The notes: a model not told the origin generated them from the letters alone. A DNA stretch of 64,000 bases from Asterochloris sp. CNOR1 (GCA_963969365.1 OZ017759.1:1674001-1738000); one strand, 5' to 3'; shown: positions 39,470 through 51,800, counted from the stretch's first letter. Numbers and translations are program-made.

Positions 39470-40006
39470 ATGGCAGGGCCAGACTTTGAGAGGGGGCCAG
39501 CGACCTCCGGCCCCAAGTTTGGAGCTGCAAGTGCCCCTCTTCCAGCCCTATCCCAGCCCGTGATCAATTCAGCCTCTCAGGCCCTGCACAGCCTGCTGAG
39601 CTCAGTGGGCATGCCTATCATCAAGCAGGCGCTGCTCCTTCTGGTGGAGGAGCCTGGGCCACAGTTGGCAAGGTGAGGACAGCCTGCCGAGTGAGGGAGA
39701 CCCCAGTAGCTGCCACACACTCAACACCAGCCACGCATGCCTGGCATATCCTGCAGAGCATGGCAGGCATCAGGGGCTGACTGGTTCTCAGACCTCTGTA
39801 CTATAAGCACAGAAGGCATGCAGTGCTGACTGCAGTAGTAATATAGGAGCAATGCAGCACTGCTTGCCATCATCACTCATGTGCAGCTGGCTGGTGACTG
39901 CAGCCTCATTGAAGCCAACAAAGGAACACGTTTCTTGGAGCCAGTGGTCATTGCCTTTGTGCTGGAGTACTCCAAGCCCTCAACAATTGAGCCACAGCAA
40001 AACTGA
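39470..40006 (+). CDS. Unidentified 101-aa protein, two exons
   Basis: Exons 39470-39672 and 39904-40006 join in phase 2 to give a complete small protein with ATG and TGA. It starts MAGPDFERGPATSGPKFGAA, has a Pro/Ser-rich stretch, then NSASQALHSLLSSVGMPIIK and QALLLLVEEPGPQLA, and ends VVIAFVLEYSKPSTIEPQQN. Two amphipathic helices are separated by a loop; there is no clear membrane segment or catalytic motif. The family is not recognised. It follows PLP3 by 250 bp on the same strand. An aataaa-like sequence lies near 40203. Confidence 0.6.
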
Positions 40007-40233
40007 GATCGGGGCCCCCCCCTTGGTAACTTCCTTCCCCATTAGTCCATCACTAAGTGCTGGCCACACACCCCCTTTTAATTTCTCTAACCAAGTTGAT
40101 GTGCAACTCTGGGTTCAACATTATGCCGCAAGCTGATACATGGTGTCTACTCAAACCTTTGCCAATAATTGGCTCGAGCCTACATCAACGCTGACATTAT
40201 GAAATAAACACTGCTGCTGTGACTCTGTTTAAA

Positions 40234-41463
40234 TCACCACCTCTGCCTCAAACCATGCTGTGCGGTGCGTGATGCTTCCTGCCGGACTGACAGGCGCCGT
40301 TTCCACATGGCGATCTCTAGTCTACAGTCCTGGAGTTCCTGTTTCATCTGCTCTGCCCTGGAGTCCGCCTGCAGGCATGGGCGATGCAGCCATATGGAAA
40401 AACAGGATTTATCGACAGCTCCGTGCCCAGGCACGCTGCACGTGCAAGGAGGCTCATGGGGCAGAGCAACACCAGGTTGTTGAGCATAAGTTGTCAAGCA
40501 CGAAGTGCACCAGCCAGTCTGCATGCACCATGGGCTCAGGAGGCAGCCAGGTGATGAACTGAGCTTGCTCAGTCTGAAGAAACCAGTGACAGGCCAGCTT
40601 CGGCTCATCAGTGGGCAGCTGGGTGCACAGGCACACCTGCAGTGGAGATTGTGCCATGATCGTGTCGTGATGATGCTTGATGGCAGCAGGCTGCCAACAC
40701 TGCGATGCTGTGCCAGCACGCCTGCATCATCAAGAGGGGTCACGCTGTAAGGGGAGCTTTGAGAGGCTGGGAAAGGCCAGCAGATGTACATGTAGGCCCC
40801 CTGCACACCTGGCGGCTTCAATTTGTTCTGTCTCCTGTTGCAGAGACCTGAGGCGAGTGAAGGCTTGATGAAGGTGCTGCCTGGCCTCCTGAACATGTGA
40901 TCTGCAAGCCTGCATGAGGCCACAATTTGCATCACATCCTCCTGCTGAGCTGCCGGATCTGGCTGTGGCTATGGCAATGATTCAATCTCATAGGCACAAG
41001 GCTGCTGCCTGCTGAGCGCCTGAGAGGTTTTTATCAGCCCCAGCCTCAATGCTACACGGGAAACAATACCTGAGAAGCCCCATTACCTGCAGTGCACTCT
41101 GCAAGTTCATTGTCTGCAAAAGCCGTTTCCTTGCACGCCTCTGTCTTTCAGCAATGTACCTACAGGGCTCAGACCACAATCACACTCTGCTGCAGCATGA
41201 TGCTGCTGTTCTCAGAGCTGCCAGTGTCACCTCATTTTGAAGGTTTGAGACCAGGACCGCTGCTGCCGGTCTGGCACAGCCCCATAAGTCTCCTGATACA
41301 GATGCTGCCAGACAGCCTCTGACCCTGCCACATGCATGCAGCACTTGGAAGCGCGCATCATGCAACATAAGTCTTGCAGGTCCAACAGGCAAGCTACTGC
41401 CTCCAACAGCTCGTGGCTCAAGCTGAAGAGGATGCTTTGCTCTTGCTTGTGCCTGCTGTCCAT
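40234..41463 (-). CDS. F-box protein (SCF-type ubiquitin ligase adaptor), small
   Basis: F-box proteins link substrates to SKP1-CUL1 ubiquitin ligases. Four exons join in phase to 176 aa: 41463-41231, 41159-41087, 40909-40809 and 40357-40234. The N-terminal F-box reads LSHELLEAVACLLDLQDLCC, MMRASKCCMHVAGSEAVWQH, LYQETYG, with the usual L-xx-L, L-D-LC and W-xx-LY spacing. The rest is basic and helical (YIAERQRRARKRLLQ, then HLHQAFTRLRSLQQETEQIE and QELQDCRLEIAMWKRRLSV), so the substrate-binding part is a short coiled coil and not LRR, Kelch or WD repeats. The last acceptor was chosen 11 nt inside a ctgcag site because only it keeps phase. Confidence 0.8.
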
Positions 41464-41551
41464 CTGCAAGAGCGTCAGGGTCTGCTGCCCTTCTTTGCAG
41501 TCTCGATGTCACCTTGTTTTACACTGTCAATTGGGCTGCCCCCTCTGAGCC
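41464..41551. promoter_or_regulatory. 88-bp bidirectional promoter between F-box and SDR genes
   Basis: The start codons of the F-box gene (-) and the dehydrogenase gene (+) are separated by only 88 bp. Both promoters and 5' leaders must fit here or overlap the opposite gene. The stretch is T/C rich on the plus strand (cccttctttgcag, ttgttttacactgtc). Confidence 0.55.
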
Positions 41552-43345
41552 ATGCCTGTGGCTGTTGTGACAGGCAGCAACAGAGGCATTGGACTGGGGG
41601 TGAGGGTCCCTTTCCCCAAAGAAGAAACTTTGAGCTGCGGCTTGCATCTCCTTTATGGCTCACCTGCACGTCAATGCTGCAGTTCGTGCAAGCTCTTGCC
41701 CATCAAGGCTATGAAGTGTTGGCCACATGCCGGCAGTCATCTGATGCACTGGAAGCAGTGGTCAGAGTTATTGTGATTTCAGGCAAGTTGTTGCCAGGCA
41801 GATGTATCCTTTGTATTGCATGTCCCACTGACACTGCCCCGACGATGTGCAGGTGTGGATGTCTCATCTGATCAGGGCTTGCAGCCTCTGTTTCAGGCTG
41901 TACAAGCCCGCAAGGTGAGCACCTCAGCTGCTGCAAAGTCCCTGATGGCAATCTTGTGATCTCAGGACAGATCTGCGTGCAGGTCGACCTGCTGGTCCTC
42001 AGCGCTGGCATCATGCATCCAGACTCGCTGGACAAGCTGCAGTTAGATAGTGTGAGGCAGCAGGTGAGTTGCCAGCCCACGCTGCTGTGCACCAGCAGCA
42101 AAGCAAATGCAGCCATGATGCCAATGCCTGGCCAGCCGCCTGGCCAGTCCTAATTAATACCCTGAATCTGGCTGGGCGTCTGTACATTGCTGCAGACGTC
42201 CACCCTTGATCATCGCTGGAGCTTGTGGCCTCCAGCGAGGCGCACCACATGTACCCAAGCCCCTGCGCACCAAGGCTGACCTTAGAATGTCCTGTGCAGT
42301 GCAGTTTGAGGTGAATGCTCTGGGGCCCCTGCGGGTGGTGCAGGCGCTCAGGCACAACCTGGCTGCCGCCGCCAAGGTGTGTGCCAAGACATCTGCAATC
42401 GTCTGCGACTCCAAGTGAGCTGCAGATATGCCTGGGGCTGCCTGCTCTCTTTGGCTGCTCTATCTCCCCGTGGTCTGGCTGACGGAGGCGTCTAAGAATT
42501 CCTGACAGTGAAGGGCCACATGTCTTCGTCTTGAGTCCACTATGGGCAAGCTTATGCGCAGGTCACTTGCAGGTAGTCTTTTTGGCATCAAAGCTGGCCA
42601 CCTTCTCTGGCAGAGGCAGTGGAGGAATGGTAAGCTGGGGTGCATCACCTGTTGCTCTGCCACCTGCTCTTCATCTGCCACTCTGAGTTCACCCTTGTCC
42701 CTGAGCCTGCTTCTGCTGGACATGAAGCAGCAGTCCATAGTCTGTGGTGGATGTTCTCAGGCTGATGCATGGCCGCTGCCAAGGCGCCTGAGCACAACAA
42801 GCTGTGCTGCTGACTGTGTCACCTCACCGTGCAGTATGGATACAGGCTGAGCAAACTAGCAGTCCGTGGGGCAGCTGCAGCGTTGGCGCAGGATCTGAAG
42901 CCCTGCGGCGTGTCAGTCATTACGCTGCACCCTGGCGCCGTGAGTCTTGCTCAACTGCGATTTGGGCTTGCACCCCTTAGGCCAAGTGTGAGAAGCATGG
43001 CGGCTATGGGTCAGTTTTGGCTGCCATGCCTGCCGCAGTTCGGGGCGGCAGGTGCAGGCCCCTGCCCCATCGGTACTCATGTCAGTGAGGTGTCCTGTGC
43101 AGGTGCAAACAGATATGTATGAAGCCTTCCATGATGGCCAGAGGCAGTTGCAGCAAAAGTGTACTGAACGACATGGCAGTGGTCTCACAGAGCCGAACAG
43201 GGACTCGCAAACAGGTCAAGGGCATGGCAGACCAAAGCCGCTCACTGTGTCAGAGAGCGTGGCAGGCATGTTGCAGTGCATTGACCACTTGACGCTGGAT
43301 GAGTCTGGCTGCTTCTGCAGCTGGACCGGTGAACCCCTTGACTGA
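41552..43345 (+). CDS. Short-chain dehydrogenase/reductase (SDR)
   Basis: Exons 41552-41599, 41683-41782, 41853-41914, 41983-42063, 42305-42414, 42835-42939 and 43103-43345 give an SDR. The N-terminus MPVAVVTGSNRGIGLG has the TGxxxGxG cofactor motif. FVQALAHQGYEVLATCR, VDLLVLSAGIMHPDSL (NNAG-like), FEVNALGPLRVVQALRHNL and the catalytic YGYRLSK (YxxxK) follow, then LHPGAVQTDMYEAF and a C-terminus ending CFCSWTGEPLD. It resembles C-factor-like carbonyl reductases; the substrate is unknown. The second intron appears to be GC-AG (ag|gcaagt at 41783), the only choice that keeps frame. The catalytic Ser exon, expected between 42415 and 42834, was not found, so either a short exon is missed or the gene is damaged there. 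Confidence 0.85.
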
Positions 43346-43522
43346 AGTGTGCAGCATTTCTGAGTTGCTGTCAAGAAAAAGCACAGAGGCATGCATTACA
43401 GGGACTGGCTGGGGAATTGCTTGACTGCTAGTCTGCAGCAGAACTGCGGCCTGAACTTGATTGAGACAGATACACACTTGACAACATAACTGTCTGCTCT
43501 AGCCACGACTATGCTGCAACAG

Positions 43523-46500
43523 TCATGTAAACTCTTGTCGAATTTGCAGCTGCAACTCCTTCAACCGGGTGATGATTTCTGGCTTCATGAGCGCTGCTGC
43601 CTCTTGCAGCATGCTGCCAGATGCATGCTGTGCCTCATAAGCAGCCAGTATAGCGTCCACCACCATCAGCAGCCTGGCTGGCGTCCTGCAAGTATGTATA
43701 CACAGAATTTCAAACTGCAGAGGTGCAACTTCTGATGTCACCACCGCCAGCACTCTGCATGCTGGCCTGCACACTTACAGGGCAGACCATGGGCAGGACT
43801 GCAGACAGCCTGGGCTCAGGCCATGCATGGCCACAAGCTGGAAGCCTGGGGTGAAGGCAATCTGGCAGCTGTAAGGCAGCGACTATGCTGGAGCTGCCAC
43901 TGAATGGTGACAGAGGCGCAGCAGTCTGCCACAGCCTCAAAGAACACAGTGCTGCAGGCTGCAATACATTCACACTGCCAGCCGGGCCTCCCCTCGTTGA
44001 TCCACCTCAGGCAAGCACTCATGGCTAGTAGGCCCCACAGCAGCTAAGACCAAGAATAGTAGCCACATAGCCCCCACCAGCACCCTGTGCCTGCAGTCCT
44101 GCTCTGCCCCAGCACTGCAGGGCTACCGCTGGCCAAGCTGTCCCAGCGGCCTGCGCCAGGGTGCTGAGACCACCCCCTCGGCCTACAACCCCAACACCGG
44201 CGACTGAGACTCACGTTGACAGCAGGTCCTGGCCTCCAACCTCCACCTCTGGCCCTGGCGTGAAGGCCTCTGTCAGCGACGCCCGCCGCTGCTGAGGGTC
44301 CTCCATGGAGAGCAGATGCTTCATGATGCGCACCTCCTTGGGCTGCTGGCGTGCTGCAGTCTCCTTGGCCTGCATGTGGAAGGCCGGCGGTGAATCCGGG
44401 ATGCATGCAGTGAGTATATTTGCATCGCAAGCTGCCACAGCAAAGAACAATGACTGCAGACAAGCTCCATGGGCTTGCTGCTGCAGAGCTGTGTCCTTGG
44501 CCTGGACAAGGCTCCTCATCATGCATGGTGCGGCGATATGTCCTGCTGCTCAGCCTGAGGATTGCAGAGTGCCTCGTCAGGCAGGCGCCCTTGTCCAATC
44601 GGGGAGGAGCACTTAGGCTGGACACATGCATTGGAGACATCCTGCTTGGGCTGCTCTCAAGCTCAGAAGCAGGCTGCCATGCATGCATGGGCGGCCTTTG
44701 TGAAGGGTGCAGCGACTCTCTCAGGATCCCTTTCAGCAAGTGCACCACTGACACTTGGGCTGAGGCAGCCTGGTGTGAACAGGCAGCATGCTTGTGTGAC
44801 TATTCTAGCGGCTCCCCGCCCACCTTTAGCTACATGTGTGTCGTCACAGCCTCTATTCAGCCAGCCGGATGCAGCCAGCATTCACTAGCTGGTGGTCAGC
44901 CGCACCCTGACCTGCAGTCACACCACACCCCAGCCCTACCTTGAAGTACAGGTGTGCCATCACGTCCTTGACCTCTTCCCGAGTGTAGTCTGTATCCTTT
45001 ACGCTATTGTGCGCCTTAGCGAGGGTGAGCATCAGTGCGGCATCCAGCTGCCCCTGGGCTGCCATTGTGTCCAGCTTGGTATCCATCTCCTGCAAGAGCA
45101 CGTGTCAAGTTGTGGTGCCTTCCTCACAGCAAACCATTCCATCTCCTGTGCAGAGCTACGAGGCCATGCCCTGCAGGGTTGGGTACAGAAGCTGGGCTGC
45201 GGCAGTACACAGATGCATCTGGACAGCCATTCTGTGTGTTAGCAGCTGCTCAAGAACTGCATCAAACCTTACAACGAAGCGGAGCAGCCGTTGAGGTCTT
45301 GAGCTGCCTCAAGTCACACTCGAGAGACCCCCTCACCTCAGGGCTGTCCATGGTCAGCAGGGCCTTGCACATGGGCTGCGTGCTATGCTGTAAAGAAGCG
45401 CGACTGGAGCAGCATTTACCTCAAGGCTGCCCACAGTCAGCAGGTCTTTAAACTTGAGCTCAGCCAGCTCCAGCTGCGAGGAGTCCTGCTCCACGGCGTC
45501 AAACGCCTGTGCCAGCGCAATCAGCTGCGTGCCGACCCGTTTGAGCTCTGCAAGCAAGCTGGGCTGTGTCAGCAGGCAGAGATGTATGTGGTAAGCCACA
45601 GCTGTCCGGCTCCTGAAAGCACCCTGATGATGTGCAGAGGCCCATAAAGGATACGCCACAAGACTAATAGCTGCCCTCGCTGTGCGCTCCCTGCTGCTGG
45701 CCTTGCATGGCAGGCCCAGCCAGCCGCTGCCAGCGAGGTGGGTGGATCAACTGAAGATGTGGCAGGTTGGAAAGGCTGTTATGGCATGGTACACAGCTCA
45801 GAGGGCAGCCAGCGTCAGGGACATTGCATTACAGAAGCCAACAGCATCTATAGAGACCAGCTGGGGAGCAGGCAGAAACGAACCTTCCTGTCGGGCCTTG
45901 TCCTTGTGCGCTGCATCGACGAGGCTGGTCAGGAACTCAAAGAACCCTGTGGTCAGGTCCTTGCGTTTTACCGCGACGAGCCCCTCCCAGGTGAGGGCGT
46001 CTGCGGCCTCAAAGAACTGCAGGGTCTCCCTGTATGCCGTGGTCTCCTCATGCACCTGCACCATGTGGACCCGTAGTGCATCTGCTGTACCATTGCTTGT
46101 CATACCCAAGAGCCAAATCTCCCTGCAGGCTGTTGTGTCCTCACACACCTGCATCGTGTGGTAGCAATGCGTGCATGTGCCTTACACTGCCTGCATATTG
46201 GTGCCAAAGGGCCTGGGCATGGAGCCTGCTCCCACAGTGGTGCCTGGCCAGTCACTTGCATGGCCTAGGCCCTCTGCACACCTTGAACAGTTGCAGCCTC
46301 AACAGCTCAGCAACTTGTCCGTCTGGTGCAAAGGGCTCGCTGGCCAGCTCGCCGGCCAACATGTCAGGGTCCGCCAACCCAACGTTCTGAGGCAATAGTG
46401 CAGCGTGGTGAGACCACCACCAGTCGAATTCAGAGGCGGCGGGGCCTGACACTTACCTCCTTAAGGTAGCGGTGCATGTCCCTGTCATGTTATGCACATA

Positions 46501-47645
46501 GTTGTGCCTGCCAGCTTCCCTCTGAGAGGCGGCAGTGCGCTGTCATGCTGCAGGCAGTGAGGCCACCAGCTCACCCCCTGATGGCGGCAGCAGCGTAGCA
46601 CTTGGTCTCAGACCGGTGCCATGCCAAGGTCAGAGGTGGCAGGGGCCCGGCAGCTCACCTCTCAGAAAATGTGTTGCATACCGCTGTCATGCTCAGTATT
46701 GTAAAGCCTAACAACCCACCTCTCTGAGGCGGCGGTGCAGCCTGCGCAGCTCGGTCATGCTCATCTTCTCCGTGGGGTCCTGCAGGCGCTGCTGCATCCT
46801 GCACAGGCGGAGTTGCAAGGCTCAGCGTGCATGCCTCGACAGGGTGCACAAAGGGCTGCAGCCTGCACTGTGGGCTGCACCATGCCGAGTGTGAGCAGCA
46901 AGGCTTGACATGCATGCCGTCCTGGCAGGGGAGTGTCTGCCAGTGCCTCCTGCAGGGTGTGGCAGCACCGCTTCTCAGCAAGGCGTGACATGCATGCGCC
47001 AGAAGGCGATGTTGATGAGTCCATTCTGTACTGTGGTAGCAGTGAGTTCTGCCCTTGACGCCCTGGCGACTGTGCAAGACAACACTCTGAGGAGGTCTTC
47101 AGCTTTTCCAAGCTGTATCCTGTACTGTGAGGGCACCAGTAACCTCCACCCTCTTTCCAGCACCGCGTGCAGCAGGGCCATATGCTCTGCATGGCCGACT
47201 GCTACCTTTTAGAAAACTGATGCTGGCACCACTGCAGCTGAATGACCACCTTCCGGCCAGGCCAGCAGGCCTGTGCTCGCTGCAGAAGACCTTGTCTTGT
47301 GAGCCTTCAGCAGGGCTTGCTAGAGGTCCTGCAAGACGCTGCTGACCAGCTGACTGGGCAGATGGGACACCAGTATCAGCTGCACAGCAACCTTCAGGAA
47401 ATGCTGTCTGGTGCTGTGACTGGCCGGAGACTGTCAATACGCAGAGCAGCTGCAGGGCATCTCCCATGACAAGCTGCTTGGCGCTGCGACCTTGCAGCAT
47501 GGCACATCAGCGAGCCAGGCGTGGTGCCTCACCGTGCAAATACGTTAGGCGCCAGGGTGGGCCACTGGGAGCTGTGGGCTATCAGCTTGCGCCACTCCTT
47601 CAGGTTCTTGCTGGCAAACACAGAGATGAGCTTGTCTGACACTAT
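43523..47645 (-). CDS. At4g37920-like chloroplast protein (endoribonuclease E-like), 5' end unresolved
   Basis: Eight exons join in phase: 47645-47533, 46798-46720, 46386-46282, 46055-45884, 45547-45420, 45089-44940, 44369-44215 and 43685-43523. Key segments are KLISVFASKNLKEWRKLIAH, RLQDPTEKMSMTELRRLHRR, DALTWEGLVAVKRKDLTTGF, LDTMAAQGQLDAALMLTLAK, TREEVKDVMAHLYFKAKETA, RQQPKEVRIMKHLLSMEDPQ and MKPEIITRLKELQLQIRQEF. From memory this order matches the plant chloroplast protein At4g37920, which is annotated as endoribonuclease E-like without a proven activity. A transit-peptide exon should lie near 47.9-48.2 kb, but its frame could not be chosen. Three introns hold copies of exon edges. Confidence 0.78.
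44340..44525. repeat. Copy of an exon start in its upstream intron (At4g37920-like gene)
   Basis: On the minus strand the exon starting at 44369 encodes QAKETAARQQPKE across its acceptor. About 125 bp upstream, at 44470-44510, a decayed copy encodes QAKDTALQQQAHG. The plus strand shows ctgcagtctccttggcctgc against gcagagctgtgtccttggcc. Confidence 0.78.
45995..46165. repeat. Copy of acceptor plus exon start (At4g37920-like gene)
   Basis: On the minus strand VQVHEETTAYRETLQFFE spans the acceptor and exon start at 46055. About 97 bp upstream MQVCEDTTACREIWLLG is its degenerate copy. The plus strand shows ctccctgtatgccgtggtct against ctccctgcaggctgttgtgt. Confidence 0.83.
46440..46770. repeat. 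Four copies of an exon end with donor (At4g37920-like gene)
   Basis: The exon end at 46720, seen on the plus strand as cccacctctctgaggcggcg then gtgcag...tcatgctc, recurs at about 46655 (tcacctctcagaaaatg then gctgtcatgctcag), 46513 (ttccctctgagaggcggcag then gctgtcatgctgcag) and 46453 (ttacctccttaaggtagcgg then cctgtcatgtt). Spacing is about 60-140 bp. Confidence 0.78.
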
Positions 47646-48847
47646 CTGCAGGGCAGCAGAGGCTCTGCTTTGTTTGCCACCATCAGCAAAGGCTGGAACT
47701 GTGGCGGTGGCTGAGGCTTTGCACGCCACCAGCTAAAGGGCGACAGTGGCTGGCACCAGAGAAGCTGGCGACCACTGATTAGTTGTCGAGCAGCACAGCC
47801 ATCGTTTTTTGTTCTGCCCCGAATGCTGTCTCATCTGGTGTGAGCAGGTTTCTTTTGCTTTGCAGTCTTCAGGGCAGCACAATGGCTTCCTCGTCACATG
47901 CTTGAGTGCTCCAACAGCTCAACTCAAGGCAGCAGCCAGCTTGCCTGCTGTGCAGCAACCTCCTTGGCGGACAGCTTGGCACCAGAGGTGCTGTCCTGGC
48001 CTGCCTGCTCCCTGTTCCCTCTGCCAGCATTTGCTCCAGGCTGCGAGCTGGCAGTTCCATGAGTCCCGTCAGAGCTGCTGAAGCTGGCGTGGCTGTGGCT
48101 GCTGCGCCTGTCAGCCTCCTGCAGTTCTGTAACAGTTGCTGCCTGAGCTGACACTCTTGGCAGATGTCTGCCTGATGCTGCAGTCCACATAGGAACACGG
48201 AGCTGATGGCAGTGGTGCCATCTTGTAGGCCGTGGCAGGCATGTGTGATGTGATCTGTGCAGGTCTGCGGACAGAATAGCGGTTCTAGGCAAGCTGAAAG
48301 CATGCATTGTCACCTTCACTTTTAACCCAGAAAGGGAGAAGCTGGCTTTGACCCTATGACCAGGCATGCCCATGATGACTGTTGTGCTGCAGCAGCAGGA
48401 TCATGAGTGCAAAGCTGCTGCTGCATCAGAAGAATTTACTCAGATCATTGCTGATTGTTGTCAATGGTTGTGCATCCCGAGATTGCTGGACAAGAATCGA
48501 CTTGATCTGTGGCCAGGCAGATCGCAGGTCAGGCCAGCTTAGGAGCATGCTGGAAAATCCTTGTCCAGTCTCTGACTCATTGAAACTATCCCTCTAAATC
48601 ATTGATTCAAGTCCTTCATGATGAGGTGAACAGTCAGAGTCCCAATGGCAACCTTGCCAGCTGGTAAATGGTGGGACTGATTAGACTGCTGCAAGGGTGC
48701 AACTTCTCACCCCTCCCTACATATGTTCCAACAAATCCATGCAGGTGCATGGCAACTGCAATGCATGCACTTCAAGTCTTGGAAAGAATGGAAAAGGCAA
48801 CGCCTGTAATGGCTAAGGAGGCAGACAGAGGCAACATCAACCGCCTG

Positions 48848-51800
48848 TCAGATGTTCAGTGACTGACTCAAGTCGAAAGCTTCATTGCTGCTCAGACAGG
48901 GGGTCTGTGAGCTCATGCCTGCGCCGCCTCCCATAGCTCCAGAAACCATGGACTGCAGGAAGGGCACCACTATTGCTTGCAGCATTGAGCAGGAGTGGAG
49001 TGATGCCTTATGCGCTGCTTTGGAGGCAAGCTCCGAAAGCTTGCATTGGAGATGGCTACAAGGAGTGGGCAGGAACGGCACAACTTTTTCACGCTCCTTG
49101 CATGATTTCACTGGGCGATGCAAAAGGCGGGACTGCAGCTCCGCCATGACTGTGGTGCAGCTGGCTCACCATGAGAATTCCATCCATGCTAAGCCCATTG
49201 CTGAGCAGGGCACTCATGCCACCACCGCCCCCCTTGCCGGCCTTCATGCTCTTCAGCGCACGGTGCATGCTGTGCAGCAGGTCTCCGTAGCAGATGTGAA
49301 TGCCGAATTGCTCGACAGCCTGTGTGACCACACAGAGCACTTCAAATGCTTCCACTGCAAGAGACTGATGCCTGCTCTGATGAAAGTCACCGCAGCCGGT
49401 GGATTGGGCCACCGCTACACCGCCTGTGCATACTGTCAATGAGGTTGCAGATGTAGAAGTCGTACTGGTCTACAGCGAGTGTGGGAACACAAAGCAGATG
49501 TCTACTACAGTGCAGCACTTGCTGCACGAGGCAAGCGCTCCCACTGCTCTGCAGGCGGTGCTGACAGAGACAGAGCATCCTGAGTTGCTAGGCCACCACA
49601 ATGGGCTCAAACACCATGATGCTGGCGCCGAGAGGCTAGCTGGACAAAATGAGCCTCACTGTTGCTGGCAGCCATCCTTGACTGGCCACCTGCCAGCCTG
49701 GCATGAAAACATGCTGTCACAACATGCTTCACAGGCACCTGCCAGCTCAGCAGACAAGAGCAGAAGCCACGGGCAGCCATGCTGCACATGCAGGCTGCCA
49801 GGACGGGCAGATGCAAATGCTGCTGCAGGGGCCAGGCTCCAATGACATAATGCGCTTGAGCAGACAGACCTGGATGAACGAAAAGGTGGCAGCTCCAGTG
49901 GAGACGTTGCCCGACAGCTGATTCGTGTCTGCTGCAGTCTGCTCATCTGTGCACGCCGAGAACTGGATGGCCAGGCCCCCATGTGTGCCCTGCAACACCA
50001 GAAGCTCATATGTTGGCTGCAAAACCTCTCCTGTCTGTGATGTGGCCCCTAAAGCCTGCTCACATGTGACTGACTGCACAAATAAAGCTCCTGCAGCTTG
50101 ACAAGGCTACATGCAGCCCTGCGTTGCCCAGCTCAGGTGGTACGCAGCTCAGGCGATGCCCAACCGTGCAGCGTCTGCAGCTCTGCAAGAAGCCACCCTG
50201 TCAAGGTGGAGAATGGCTCAATGCAGCACCTCCCTGCAAGTGACCCAAGTGGTGAGCCAGCCAGGCCGCCAGGACATGAGCATCAGGCAATTGCAGCAGG
50301 CAGTCTCACCTTGTAGGCCCGGGTGGGTGGCTCTGCCACCCAGTTGACCCTGCCCTGCTGGAACTTGCAGATGTAGGGCATGTCCAGCACAGTGCCGCTG
50401 TGGCAGGCGTCGATGATGGCATGCAGCCTGACCTGCAGGCAGGCACAGCAGCAGGTGGCCAGGCTGTTGGACAACTCTGCAGCAGTCATGCCCATAGCCG
50501 CGGCCACCATCTGTGGCCTTCTTCCTTATCCTAGCATGCATGCCCAGCTGCTCCCCTAGCAGCTAGGCCACAAAGCAGGCACCATCAGCGGGCAGCAGGC
50601 AAGTTTCAGACAGGGAGCTGCTTGCGTAACCCAAGTGGCATGGTGCATTTGGGCCGCGCCCTTTGCAAGGCAGGCAGCAGCTTGCTCACCCCTGGTGGCA
50701 GTGGGTTGCACAGCAAAGCATTCAGCTCATCATCAATGATCATCCCTGCTGTCTTGAAGTCCACAGGGCACCTGCAGGGCAGGGCAGCCAATTTCCCAGT
50801 CAGGTGCAGTGTCGCAGGCACCAAGGAACTATGGGGTGCCAAGACCCTGCGTGATCTGCAGATGGGCACTTGCAGCTCTGTAAGCAGAGGGTCTGCCATA
50901 TGCTGCCCAGTATCAGAGGCACAGGAAGCCCCACACTGCTTGAGGCATTGACATGCTCAGGGCTGCTAGGTGTGCCTCAGAGGCGCAGCTGCTTCAATGC
51001 GGCAGGCACAGAGTGCAGCAGGCAGGCCCAGAGTGCAGCAGGCTCAGACTCCAGGCGCAATGCACAGGCACACAGAGGCCAGGTACGCCGTCCACTGGAT
51101 CATGGCTACGCTCACAGCCTGGCGAGCTGAAGGTCAAAGGGTTCATTTATGCGGCGTAAGGGGCCAGGCAGTGCCCTTGGTGGTGGGGGGTGGCTGGGTG
51201 GGAACAGGCAGTGAGTCTCTACCAATGCTCATTTCCCAAGCTGGTACTATGCCTGCCCACGAGTGCAGTGCAACCCGCTGTGGCTGCTGGGTGGGCACTC
51301 ACAAGGTGTCGTTCATGCCATCCCTCTCCTCGCCCAGGGGGTCTCGCTGCTGGGAGCCATGCCCTGCATGCACAGGCGCAAGAGTGACCACATCACAGCT
51401 TGTGTGTCGAGGCAGCAGAACGTCAACTTGTGTATCTGGGCGGTGCAGCCTGCAAGCAAATGGGCACCCGCCCCTCATGCCCCTCAGGGCCAGCCACACC
51501 ATGCCTGTGTCAAGACAGCATGCAAACAGGCCAGGAGCCAAGGCTGCTTGCTGTTACTTCTCACCTGAGTAGTGGAAGATAAGACTGTCTCCAGGGGTCA
51601 AGTCAGTCATCAACCTGTGGGCACCACATTATTGATGTGAGCTGCAGGCTGCGAGAGAGTTGGTGGCTGCCTGTGCAGGAAGCATGCCGCACAAATTATA
51701 GGCCAAGTGATGAGGAGCTCAGGTCACGCAAGGCCTGGCCGTTTGAGGCCAAGCAGGCAGATGGGGGCTGTCGGAGATGCCTGCTGCTTTCAGGCATGGT

